Source: Psychroflexus salis
GTDB lineage: Bacteria > Bacteroidota > Bacteroidia > Flavobacteriales > Flavobacteriaceae
Length of the DNA: 63,142 bases
NCBI RefSeq assembly: GCF_014640175.1
Contig: NZ_BMGL01000015.1
Coordinates: 1-63,142, forward strand
Direction of reading: 5' to 3'
The position numbers were made by a program, and so were the translations under genes. The notes beneath the pieces were generated by a model. It had not been told where the DNA came from. It saw only the letters and a list, made by a program, of their open reading frames with translations, and made no database searches. Below, in pieces: positions 26,853 through 35,503 of the stretch. How positions within the stretch are numbered: position 1 is the stretch's first letter; each line of letters opens with the position of its first letter.

Positions 26853-29297
26853 TTATTCTTGAATAGAATTTATAGTAACCGATTGGCTGAGTAAGTTTTC
26901 ACCAGTTACTTTTAGTGTAATTGCTCCAACTTCTTCAGAAGATTGAATTAATACCACTAATTTTCCATTGAATAATTTCATGCTGGGTAAGTGAAATAAT
27001 TCTAACGATGTTGGATTGCCGTTGCATACAGCTCTAAAACTTCCTTTTCCAGTTACTTCAAAGTTTAATTGATGTTGTGCTGTTGGGCAGGGAATTCCAT
27101 TTTTATCTACTACAGAAACTTCAACAAACATTAAATCTTCTCCATTGGCTTTTAAACTCATGGTTTCTGGCCTTAACGCCAATTGATGCGGTTTTCCCGC
27201 AGTTTTAACCACTTTTTCAGCAACTGGATTTCCAGCTTCATCTAAGGCAACTACTTTTAATGTGCCCGGCTCATATTTTACATCCATCCACATAAGTCGG
27301 TAGCGTTCTTGTGGTGTTCCATTTTTAGTTTTTTTACGAATGCCCTGGCTTTTTCCATTTACAAACAATTCGGCTTGGTCGTAACTCGTATAAACAAAAA
27401 CAGGCGTTGTTTCGCCTTCGCGTCCTTCCCAATTCCAATGGGGTAAAATATGAAGGGTTTCATCTTTGGTGTTCCATCGGCTTCGGTATAAATAATAACG
27501 GTCTTTAGGTAAGCCTGCTAAATCGCTAATTCCAAAATACGAACTTCTACTTGGCCAAGCTTCATCGTATGGTGTAGGTTCGCCTAAATAATCAAATCCC
27601 GTCCAAACAAATTCGCCTAAAACCCAGTCTTTGTCATCTTGCAGTATAAAATCTTCATCGGGTAAATTAGACCAACTGCAATATTCCATATCGTAAGAAG
27701 AAGATTGAAAATCTTCGTATTGTTTCATACTCGCTTTTTCTACAGGAAATTTATAAATTCCACGAGAACTCACGGTTGAAGCGGTTTCGGAACCCAGAAT
27801 AAATCCTTGTGGAAATTTTTTGTAAGCATCTTCATATAAGTGTACTCGATAATTTAAGCCAGGAATATCCATAATGGCACCAAAGCCATTCTGCATTACA
27901 GCTTCAACTTGATCCATACCAACAGTTACAGGTCGAGTAGGGTCTTCACGATGAAAAATATCTTGTAGCCATTTAGCCCGTTTTACACCTTCGTTGCCCC
28001 ATTGGTCGGGAACTTCGTTACCTGAACTCCACATAACAATAGATGGATGATTTCGCGTGGCGTGCACTAAATTTACAATATCTTTTTCGGCATAATCATC
28101 AAAATATAAATTGTATCCATTTTTTACTTTTGGAACTTTCCATTCATCAAAACTTTCTGCTAAAAAAAGAAAACCCATTTCATTACATAATTCTAATTGT
28201 TCTATAGATGGCATATTGTGCGAACTACGAATAGCATTTACACCTAAATCTTTCAAAATTCTTAGTTGTCTGCGTAAGGCAGATTTATTTACAGCGGCAC
28301 CCAAAGGACCTAAATCGTGATGTAAACAAACGCCTTTAAATTTTGTTTTTTTGCCATTGAGCCTAAATCCATTTTCAGCACTAAAATCAATGCTACGAAT
28401 ACCAAATCGAGATGTAGTTTCATCTTTCAGTTCATTATTGGCGTATAATTGAATCTTTGCAGTATATAAATAAGGAGAATCTGGACTCCACAAGTTAGGG
28501 TCTGAAACTGATATATTTTGATCGAATTCATTACTGAACATTTGAGTTGCTTCTTGTCTTGCAATTTCGATTCCATCAGCATCATAAATTTTAGTAACTA
28601 ATTTTATTTGTTCACCATTAACTTTAGTTTTAATATTAATTTTGGCTTCTTCTTTAGTTATTAATGGTGTGGTTATAAATGTTCCCCAGTGGGCAATGCT
28701 TTCTTTTTCTTTTACAATTAGGTGTACATTTCTATACAAGCCAGCACCTGGATACCAGCGAGAAGATTTTTCTCTATTGTTAATTTTTACACTAATTGTA
28801 TTGTTTTCTTTATGCACATATTCGGTTATGTCAAAATAAAAATAGGCATAACCATATTTCCATTCGCCAACTTTTTCACCGTTAATAAACACTTCGGGTT
28901 CACTCATTGCACCATCAAATTGAATGAGTATTTTTTTGTTTTTGTTTAAATTAGGTAAAGTAAATTCATTTCGATACCAAGCTTCACCAATATAGGGTAA
29001 TGCTCCAGTACGTCCTGTTTTCTCAGTAGCTGTAGTTTCATTGTTTTGCGCAATAGCTACTTCTTGTTTATCGATTTCCTTATTAAATGGTCCATAAATT
29101 GCCCAGTCGTGCGGTATATTTACTTTTTCCCACTGGCTATCATCGAAACTTTTATGAATTGCATCGGGATGACTTCCTTTGCTAAATCTCCAGTCTTTTT
29201 TTAAAACAATAGTTTCTCTGGTAAAGCTCTCAGTTTTTTCAACACAACTCGTTGTTAAAAAAAACAAAGCAGAAAGGGTAAAAAAGTAGAATTTCAT
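26853..29297 (-). CDS. Glycoside hydrolase family 2 (beta-galactosidase-like) lipoprotein
   Basis: This 814-residue enzyme has a lipoprotein signal (FFLTTSCVEK), a GH2 sugar-binding jelly-roll domain, an Ig-like domain and a TIM barrel. The acid/base Glu lies in SSGNEVPDQ (about 427) and the nucleophile Glu in LGSETAST (about 502). C-terminal beta domains follow. With the GH53 endo-galactanase immediately upstream, separated by one base, the likely role is to release galactose from beta-1,4-galacto-oligosaccharides in the periplasm or at the surface. Exact specificity (galactosidase, glucuronidase, mannosidase) cannot be proven from sequence. Confidence 0.88.
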   Translation of the reverse strand: MKFYFFTLSALFFLTTSCVEKTESFTRETIVLKKDWRFSKGSHPDAIHKSFDDSQWEKVNIPHDWAIYGPFNKEIDKQEVAIAQNNETTATEKTGRTGALPYIGEAWYRNEFTLPNLNKNKKILIQFDGAMSEPEVFINGEKVGEWKYGYAYFYFDITEYVHKENNTISVKINNREKSSRWYPGAGLYRNVHLIVKEKESIAHWGTFITTPLITKEEAKINIKTKVNGEQIKLVTKIYDADGIEIARQEATQMFSNEFDQNISVSDPNLWSPDSPYLYTAKIQLYANNELKDETTSRFGIRSIDFSAENGFRLNGKKTKFKGVCLHHDLGPLGAAVNKSALRRQLRILKDLGVNAIRSSHNMPSIEQLELCNEMGFLFLAESFDEWKVPKVKNGYNLYFDDYAEKDIVNLVHATRNHPSIVMWSSGNEVPDQWGNEGVKRAKWLQDIFHREDPTRPVTVGMDQVEAVMQNGFGAIMDIPGLNYRVHLYEDAYKKFPQGFILGSETASTVSSRGIYKFPVEKASMKQYEDFQSSSYDMEYCSWSNLPDEDFILQDDKDWVLGEFVWTGFDYLGEPTPYDEAWPSRSSYFGISDLAGLPKDRYYLYRSRWNTKDETLHILPHWNWEGREGETTPVFVYTSYDQAELFVNGKSQGIRKKTKNGTPQERYRLMWMDVKYEPGTLKVVALDEAGNPVAEKVVKTAGKPHQLALRPETMSLKANGEDLMFVEVSVVDKNGIPCPTAQHQLNFEVTGKGSFRAVCNGNPTSLELFHLPSMKLFNGKLVVLIQSSEEVGAITLKVTGENLLSQSVTINSIQE

Positions 29298-29298
29298 A

Positions 29299-30456
29299 TT
29301 AATTATTCAGATTTAAGCTGTAAAACTGCATCCCCAAATTCGCTTTATTTTCATGGTCAAATAAAGTGGCGTTATCCCAATGCGAACCTTGGCCCCAAAG
29401 TGTAAAACAAGGAGTAGAAATCCATGCTGGTTCCCAATATACAATCCCTTTGCCACCTGCATTATATATGCTTTGAGTTAAGTCGTTGAGGTAATTTAAT
29501 TGTCCCTGTTCTGTTGCTGGATAACCTTCAATTAAGGCATCACTGCCTTGAATATTTCTAGCTTCATCAGCATCTTCTAAAGTATAAGGATAGGCTGTTT
29601 CAACTACCATTAATTTTTTATTGTAGGAATTGATAAGTGTTGAGAAGACTTCTCCAACATTATTTAAATTGTATGTAGACCACTTTGGGTAGTAAGAAAG
29701 TCCAATCCAATCATAATCGGTTATTCCATTATTTGTAGCTTGCTCAAACCACCACAATGCATTTTCGGGTTGCGCAATGTGAAGCATTACTTCAATGTCT
29801 TGGTTTTGAGTTTCAGAAAAATCGCGAACAGCCTTTATTCCTTTGTTAATTAAAAAAGAATTGCGTTCCCAATCTATAGGCCATTCTAGTTCACCATCCT
29901 GTAAAATCATAGAATTAATCTCATTTCCTACTTGCACCAAATCGGGAGTTAAATTTTCACTGGCTAAATCTTGAAGAGTAAACAATGTGTAATTGTAAAG
30001 CGAATCTCCAAGAACTTCAGTGTTATTTAGATGTTCCAGCCATGCAGATGGTATTTGTTGGTGTTCAGGGTCGGCCCAAGTATCGGAATAATGGAAATCT
30101 AACAATACTTTTAAATTATTTTGTTTGGCTTTTTCTATTCCAAGTTTTACATCTTGTAAGTTGGAGTAGTTGGTCCATTCGGGGTTATGCCACAACCTAA
30201 AACGCACTAAATTAGCTCCAGCATCCTTAAAAATAGTGTAGGGATTTTTAATTTGATTTGCATAATCTTTATACACTGCTCCGCAATCTAGCATTTCGTT
30301 TAGGTAAGATAAATCAGCTCCTTTGTAAAAAGGAATATCTGGTTGCTCTACAGTGTTTTCTATATTATTAGAAGAGTCGCTACAGGAAACCGATAGCATT
30401 ACAATTGTAAATATACTTGATACATAAAAAATTGTATTTAGAAAGAATAGTTTCAT
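29299..30456 (-). CDS. GH53 arabinogalactan endo-beta-1,4-galactanase, lipoprotein
   Basis: The 385-residue protein has a lipoprotein signal (IVMLSVSCSDSS) followed by a GH53 barrel. Visible family motifs are GADLSYL near the start, DFHYSDTWADPEHQ, acid/base Glu in QVGNEINSM (about 178) and nucleophile Glu in VVETAYPY (about 285). Near the C-terminus WEPAWI and a WGQGSHWDN segment occur. GH53 enzymes cleave beta-1,4-galactan, for example pectic galactan side chains. It heads a two-gene minus-strand operon with GH2, divergent from the MFS gene. Confidence 0.93.
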   Translation of the reverse strand: MKLFFLNTIFYVSSIFTIVMLSVSCSDSSNNIENTVEQPDIPFYKGADLSYLNEMLDCGAVYKDYANQIKNPYTIFKDAGANLVRFRLWHNPEWTNYSNLQDVKLGIEKAKQNNLKVLLDFHYSDTWADPEHQQIPSAWLEHLNNTEVLGDSLYNYTLFTLQDLASENLTPDLVQVGNEINSMILQDGELEWPIDWERNSFLINKGIKAVRDFSETQNQDIEVMLHIAQPENALWWFEQATNNGITDYDWIGLSYYPKWSTYNLNNVGEVFSTLINSYNKKLMVVETAYPYTLEDADEARNIQGSDALIEGYPATEQGQLNYLNDLTQSIYNAGGKGIVYWEPAWISTPCFTLWGQGSHWDNATLFDHENKANLGMQFYSLNLNN

Positions 30457-30635
30457 AAACTAAATAATTTTAGGAAATACAATGTTATAAAAAATATTTA
30501 ATACCAACCAGTACCTACCAGTTATAAATTGGGTTTTTAAAATCAGGTATTTTATAAAATAATAACATACAACGTAATAGTTGCTAAAACTTAAAAATTT
30601 ATTAGCATAGCATATTAATATTTAAGAAATTCGAA

Positions 30636-30643
30636 TATATTTG
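30636..30643 (+). promoter_or_regulatory. -7 promoter box of the MFS-led operon
   Basis: TATATTTG matches TAnnTTTG. With the rnpB spacing, transcription would begin near 30647, giving an untranslated leader of about 87 bases. That is long for this window, and it contains the two overlapping hairpins at 30682-30735. Confidence 0.5.
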
Positions 30644-30681
30644 TAACTGAAATATAAAAACTTATACTCTTACTTCCACCT

Positions 30682-30735
30682 GATAAGTTTTTTATATAGA
30701 AAAGCTTATCGTTTATTCATGTAAATTAAACGATA
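30682..30735 (+). promoter_or_regulatory. Overlapping alternative hairpins at the MFS start codon
   Basis: Hairpin A pairs 30682-30693 with 30699-30710 (12 bp, two G-T pairs, five-base loop ATATA). Hairpin B pairs TATCGTTTA (30707-30715) with TAAACGATA (30727-30735), the last base being the A of the ATG start codon. The segment 30707-30710 belongs to both, so they exclude each other. Hairpin B would bury the start codon. Its loop holds a start-stop ATGTAA at 30719-30724. Hairpin B could instead be a DNA operator. Confidence 0.45.
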
Positions 30736-32099
30736 TGCAAAAACGTAGACTTTCTACATCCGAAATCATTTATTTGAGTTTTGGCTTCCTCGGTATACAA
30801 ATGGGTTTTGCTTTGCAAAATGGTTTTGCAAGCCGGATTTTACAGACATTTGGAGCCGAAGTACACCAGCTTTCTTGGTTTTGGTTAATCGCCCCAATTA
30901 CAGGTTTAATAGTTCAGCCAATAGTTGGTCATTACAGCGATAACACTTGGACCAAATTAGGAAGAAGAAAACCTTTTTTTTTAGCTGGTGCAATTTTAGC
31001 ATCAGTGGGTTTAATTCTCCTACCGCAAGCCGATCTTTTTATAGCTTTTTTGCCTGCACTTTGGGTCGGGACTGGAATGTTGATGATTATGGATATTTCA
31101 TTCAACATTTCTATGGAGCCATTTCGTGCACTTGTTGCTGATGTGCTAAACAAAGAACAACGTACTTTAGGCTTTACCTCTCAAACCATTTTAATTGGCA
31201 TAGGAGCCGTTTTGGGCTCATGGTTGCCTTACGTACTTTCTGAGTATTTCGAAATTAGTAATAGAGCAGAAGATGGAACAGTTCCACTTAATTTAGTGTG
31301 GTCTTTTATAATAGGCGCTTTAGTATTGGTTGTTTCAATTTTAGTAACAATTTTTAATACCAAAGAATATTCTCCAGAAGAATTAGCGCTTATTGAAAAA
31401 GCAAAATTGAAAGAAGTAGACCAAATTGAAGTATCAGAACCAAAAGAAAAAGCAAAACTTACGGACATTTTTTCTGATTTTTTAAAAATGCCGGAAACCA
31501 TGAAGCAGTTGAGCTGGGTTCAATTTTTCTCTTGGTTTGCTTTATTTGGAATGTGGGTTTTTTCTACACCAGCTTTGGCACAGCATTTTTATGGTCTTCC
31601 GCACACCGACTCTTCTAGTGAACAGTTTAATCAGGCTGGAGATTGGGTAGGTATTTTATTTGGAGTGTACAATTTAGTATCTATACCTGTAGCACTTTCT
31701 TTACATAAAGTAGCCAATAAATTGGGTAGAAAAAAGACTCATTTATATGCGTTACTAATCGGTGGAATTAGTTTTTTATCCATTTATATCATGCCCGATC
31801 GGTATTGGTTACTACTTCCTATGATTGGTATAGGTATAGCTTGGGCAAGTATTTTGTCCATGCCTTATGCTATTCTTGCTGGAGCTTTAAACCCAAAGAA
31901 AATTGGTGTGTATATGGGGATTTTCAATTTTTTTATTGTGCTTCCACAAATTTTTAATGGAATAATTGGTGGGCCACTAGTAAAATACGCTTATGGAAAC
32001 CAAGCTATTTTTGCACTCATGCTATCTGGTGTAAGTATGATTATAGCTGCTTTTTTGGTTTTGAAGGTAAAAGATGTAGACGACGTAAAAACAACATAA
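30735..32099 (+). CDS. MFS sugar transporter (maltose-type), inner membrane
   Basis: The 454-residue protein has about twelve membrane helices and an MFS layout similar to the GPH/SLC45-type sugar:cation symporters. The motif GRRKPFFL follows helix 2, and NKLGRRKTHLYA is in the second half. Its position directly before beta-phosphoglucomutase and GH65 maltose phosphorylase indicates that it brings maltose or short maltodextrins from the periplasm into the cytoplasm. Charged residues occur in the central loop (about 215-255). Confidence 0.92.
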   Translation: MQKRRLSTSEIIYLSFGFLGIQMGFALQNGFASRILQTFGAEVHQLSWFWLIAPITGLIVQPIVGHYSDNTWTKLGRRKPFFLAGAILASVGLILLPQADLFIAFLPALWVGTGMLMIMDISFNISMEPFRALVADVLNKEQRTLGFTSQTILIGIGAVLGSWLPYVLSEYFEISNRAEDGTVPLNLVWSFIIGALVLVVSILVTIFNTKEYSPEELALIEKAKLKEVDQIEVSEPKEKAKLTDIFSDFLKMPETMKQLSWVQFFSWFALFGMWVFSTPALAQHFYGLPHTDSSSEQFNQAGDWVGILFGVYNLVSIPVALSLHKVANKLGRKKTHLYALLIGGISFLSIYIMPDRYWLLLPMIGIGIAWASILSMPYAILAGALNPKKIGVYMGIFNFFIVLPQIFNGIIGGPLVKYAYGNQAIFALMLSGVSMIIAAFLVLKVKDVDDVKTT

Positions 32100-32111
32100 C
32101 AAACAATTTAA

Positions 32112-32783
32112 ATGCAAAACAAAGGAATTATTTTCGACTTAGACGGTGTAATTGTCGACACAGCTAAATATCATTTTTTGGCTTGGAAAAATTTAGCCGA
32201 AAGTTTAGATATTCATTTTAATAAAAAGCAAAATGAACAGCTAAAAGGAGTAAGTCGAGTTGAATCTTTAAAAAAGATTTTGTCTTGGGGAAAGAAAAGC
32301 ATTTCAGAAGAACGCTTTGAGAGTTTGCTTCACCAAAAAAATAAAGAATATTTAGGTTTTGTAGACCAAATGGATCATTCTGAAATTTTACCAGGAGTTT
32401 TAAAACGTTTAAAAATACTAAAAAAGGAAGCATATCCTATTGCTTTAGGTTCGGCAAGTAAAAATGCTAAAACTATTTTAGAGCGTGTAGACCTACTTTC
32501 TTATTTTGATGCTATTGTAGATGGTAACGAAGTAAGCAAAGCTAAACCCAATCCTGAAGTTTTTATAAAAGCAGCCAATTTATTAGGAGTAGAATACCAA
32601 AATTGTGTTGTTTTTGAAGATTCTATTGCAGGAATAGATGCTGCAAATAATGCCAATATGGTGAGCGTTGGTATAGGAGATCAAGAGGTGTTACAAAAAG
32701 CCAATTTTATTTTTAAAGACTTTTCTCAGATAACTGATGCTCACTTTAATGAAATTCTAAACACAATGAAAACAACTAATTAG
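32112..32783 (+). CDS. pgmB: Beta-phosphoglucomutase
   Basis: PgmB converts beta-D-glucose 1-phosphate, made by maltose phosphorylase, to glucose 6-phosphate. The 223-residue HAD-family protein has the nucleophile motif FDLDGVIVDTAKYHF with both aspartates, the substrate-specific cap region (LKGVSRVESLKKIL), motif II LGSASKNAK and motif III/IV FEDSIAGIDAA. The LKGVSR segment is typical for beta-PGM rather than other HAD phosphatases. It lies 12 bases after the MFS gene. Confidence 0.94.
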   Translation: MQNKGIIFDLDGVIVDTAKYHFLAWKNLAESLDIHFNKKQNEQLKGVSRVESLKKILSWGKKSISEERFESLLHQKNKEYLGFVDQMDHSEILPGVLKRLKILKKEAYPIALGSASKNAKTILERVDLLSYFDAIVDGNEVSKAKPNPEVFIKAANLLGVEYQNCVVFEDSIAGIDAANNANMVSVGIGDQEVLQKANFIFKDFSQITDAHFNEILNTMKTTN

Positions 32784-32847
32784 TGGTTTTTATAAGTGAA
32801 TTAACTAAATATCAAAATAGTAAACTAAACTTATTAATTCGATTATT

Positions 32848-35151
32848 ATGAATCAAGATTATATCACTCCCAATGAATGGTCTATTATTGAAGACGGATT
32901 CGACAAAAGTCGTGTAAAGTCTTCCGAGAGTCTTTTTAGTCTTGGTAATGGAGCCATGGGACAACGTGCAAATTTTGAAGAAACCTATACAGGCGAAACC
33001 TTTCAAGGAAGTTATATCGCTGGCGTTTATTACCCAGATAAAACAAGAGTGGGCTGGTGGAAAAACGGTTATCCAGAATATTTTGCCAAAGTGCTAAATG
33101 CACCCAATTGGATTGGCATTCGTGTGTTAGTAAATGGCGAAGAATTCGATTTAAATACCTGTACTAAAGTAGAAAATTACCAACGCGAACTCAATATGAA
33201 AGAAGGTTGGCATAAACGAACCTTTACAGCAATCACTCCTAATGGAATAGAACTGAAGGTTGTAGCAAAACGTTTTCTCTCATTAGTACAAGATGAATTA
33301 GGAGTTATCAATTTTAGTGTTACCCCTTTAAATCAATCAGCTGAAATAAGCTTTATACCTTATATCGACGCAGGAATTACCAATCAAGATTCTAACTGGG
33401 ATGATAAGTTTTGGGAAATCACTAATGTGCAAAACGATGGCAAACAAGCTTTCGTAGAATCGCATACCAATAAAACTTTATACCATGTTTGTACGTTTAT
33501 GGAGTCGATAGTTTTGTTAAATGGAAAAGAAGTTGATGCAACAGCAGAAAAATCTTCAACAGATAAACAAAGCAGTTTAAAATATACTCATATAGTAGAA
33601 AAAAATCAAACCCTAAGTATTCAAAAATATGCAGGTTATGTTACTTCATTAAACCATGAAAAAAACCATTTAATTGAAGCGGCAAAAAAAGTTCTAGAAA
33701 AAGGAACTCAATTAGGTTATGATAGGTTGTTGCAGCTTCAGCAAGAAGCTTGGGCCAATATTTGGTCTATGAGTGATATTTCTATCGAAGGCGATGTAAA
33801 AGCACAACAAGGCATTCGCTTTAATATATTTCAATTAAACCAAACTTATTTGGGGAAAGATGCTCGATTAAACATCGGACCTAAAGGATTTACTGGAGAA
33901 AAATATGGAGGTAGTACCTATTGGGATACCGAAGCCTATTGCATTCCATTTTACATGGCTACCAAAGATCAAGAAGTAGCTAGAAATTTATTAACGTATC
34001 GGTATAAACACTTAGGAAAAGCCATTGAAAACGCTGAAAAATTAGGTTTTACAAATAGAGCTGCGTTGTACCCGATGGTAACTATGAATGGTGAAGAATC
34101 GCATAACGAATGGGAAATTACCTTTGAAGAAATACATCGTAATGGCGCTATTGCATTTGCTATATATAATTACCATCGTTTTACTGGAGATTACACTTAC
34201 ATTCCAGAAATGGGAATGGAAGTTTTAGTAGGTATTGCTCGTTTTTGGCAGCAACGAGCTACGTTTTCTACCCACAAAAACAAATGGGTTATTTTAGGTG
34301 TAACTGGACCTAATGAATATGAAAATAACGTAAATAACAATTGGTATACCAACTACATGGCTAAATGGTGTATGGAATATATGTTGGAAAACCTGCAAAT
34401 TCTTCAACATGATTATCCATCAGATTATCAAAGAATACTTTCAAAAACAAAGTTGAGAGATGAAGAATTAAAGCAGATGCATTTAGTAGCCTCTAATATG
34501 TATTTTCCTTATTCTGAAGAACACGATGTGTATTTGCAACAAGACGGTTTTTTAGATAAAGAAATGATTCGCGTAAAAGATTTAGAGCCTAAACAACGTC
34601 CGATTAATCAACATTGGTCGTGGGATAGAATTTTGCGTTCACCTTACATCAAACAAGCTGATACTTTGCAAGGGTTTTACTTTTTTGAAGATCATTTTTC
34701 AGAAACTGAATTGGAGAAACACTTCGATTTTTATGAACCTTTTACAGTTCATGAATCTTCACTTTCTCCTTGTGTACACAGCATCCAGGCAGCAAAGTTA
34801 AACAGAATGGAGCAGGCTTATGATTTTTATTTACGTACTTCAAGATTAGATTTAGACGATTACAACAAAGAAGTAGAAGAAGGTTGCCATATTACGAGTA
34901 TGGCAGGGACTTGGATGAGCATTGTAGAAGGTTTTGGTGGAATGCGCGTAAAAGATAATCAATTGCATTTTGCACCTAAAATTCCAACACAATGGAATTC
35001 ATACTCATTTAAAGTCAACTTTAGAAATCAGATTCTAACCATACAAGTTTCTAAATCTGGAGTAGATTTTAAATTAGAAGGTGCAGATCAATTCGAAGTT
35101 TTTGTTGATGGCAAAGCGAGAACAGTTAAGGCTGAAGCAGTAAGTGTGTAA
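32848..35151 (+). CDS. GH65 maltose phosphorylase
   Basis: The 767-residue cytoplasmic protein (no signal peptide) is a GH65 (alpha/alpha)6-barrel enzyme with an N-terminal beta-sandwich and C-terminal beta domains. The segment HNEWEITFEEIHRNGAI near residue 420 contains the catalytic Glu position of maltose phosphorylases. KYGGSTYWDTEAYC and TGPNEYEN are further family motifs. It splits maltose with phosphate into glucose and beta-glucose 1-phosphate, the substrate of the adjacent pgmB. Trehalose or kojibiose specificity cannot be ruled out, but the alpha-glucan context favours maltose. Confidence 0.92.
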   Translation: MNQDYITPNEWSIIEDGFDKSRVKSSESLFSLGNGAMGQRANFEETYTGETFQGSYIAGVYYPDKTRVGWWKNGYPEYFAKVLNAPNWIGIRVLVNGEEFDLNTCTKVENYQRELNMKEGWHKRTFTAITPNGIELKVVAKRFLSLVQDELGVINFSVTPLNQSAEISFIPYIDAGITNQDSNWDDKFWEITNVQNDGKQAFVESHTNKTLYHVCTFMESIVLLNGKEVDATAEKSSTDKQSSLKYTHIVEKNQTLSIQKYAGYVTSLNHEKNHLIEAAKKVLEKGTQLGYDRLLQLQQEAWANIWSMSDISIEGDVKAQQGIRFNIFQLNQTYLGKDARLNIGPKGFTGEKYGGSTYWDTEAYCIPFYMATKDQEVARNLLTYRYKHLGKAIENAEKLGFTNRAALYPMVTMNGEESHNEWEITFEEIHRNGAIAFAIYNYHRFTGDYTYIPEMGMEVLVGIARFWQQRATFSTHKNKWVILGVTGPNEYENNVNNNWYTNYMAKWCMEYMLENLQILQHDYPSDYQRILSKTKLRDEELKQMHLVASNMYFPYSEEHDVYLQQDGFLDKEMIRVKDLEPKQRPINQHWSWDRILRSPYIKQADTLQGFYFFEDHFSETELEKHFDFYEPFTVHESSLSPCVHSIQAAKLNRMEQAYDFYLRTSRLDLDDYNKEVEEGCHITSMAGTWMSIVEGFGGMRVKDNQLHFAPKIPTQWNSYSFKVNFRNQILTIQVSKSGVDFKLEGADQFEVFVDGKARTVKAEAVSV

Positions 35152-35503
35152 ATATAGACAGTTTGAGCCCACGAAAATTTTATTTAATAGGAAGTGACGT
35201 TTTTAAATTTGTTTTAACATCGAGCGGAGTCGAGATGCAAAGTGCTATCGACTGTAGTTCTTCCTGAGCATTGGTTGAAGGACTTGAATTTAAAGCAACG
35301 TATTGATAATCTGTTTTTAATTTTAAAACATCAATGGTAGTGTTTTCCTAGATTTTCAGAATAGAAAATCTAAAAAAAAAGTCGAGAACCGACGCAATGA
35401 GCACTCGATAGTTCTGCTGAGCATATTCGAAGTACGAACAGATTTGACACATAGATTATTAATTAAAATAGGAATTTGCGCCTTAGCGAGAAAAATTAAA
35501 ATT
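35152..35503. repeat. Intergenic region with degenerate repeats between GH65 and GH13 genes
   Basis: This 352-base gap has no gene. Two imperfect direct copies of a roughly 50-base unit start near 35229 and 35382. Both begin GTCGAGA and contain variants of ATGCAA...TATCGA...AGTTCT..CTGAGCAT. The CTGAGC...GAAG words resemble small intergenic repeats common in Flavobacteriaceae. A 9-bp hairpin at 35349-35372 is followed by As rather than Ts, so it is not a plus-strand terminator. No promoter is clear. Confidence 0.45.

Noticed and set aside
35349-35372. Hairpin considered as GH65 terminator
   Set aside because: The stem is good, but on the plus strand it is followed by As instead of Ts, and on the other strand there is no gene to terminate.
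35444-35503. Upstream ATG of the GH13 gene
   Set aside because: It lies in the repeat-rich gap and would bury the signal peptide.
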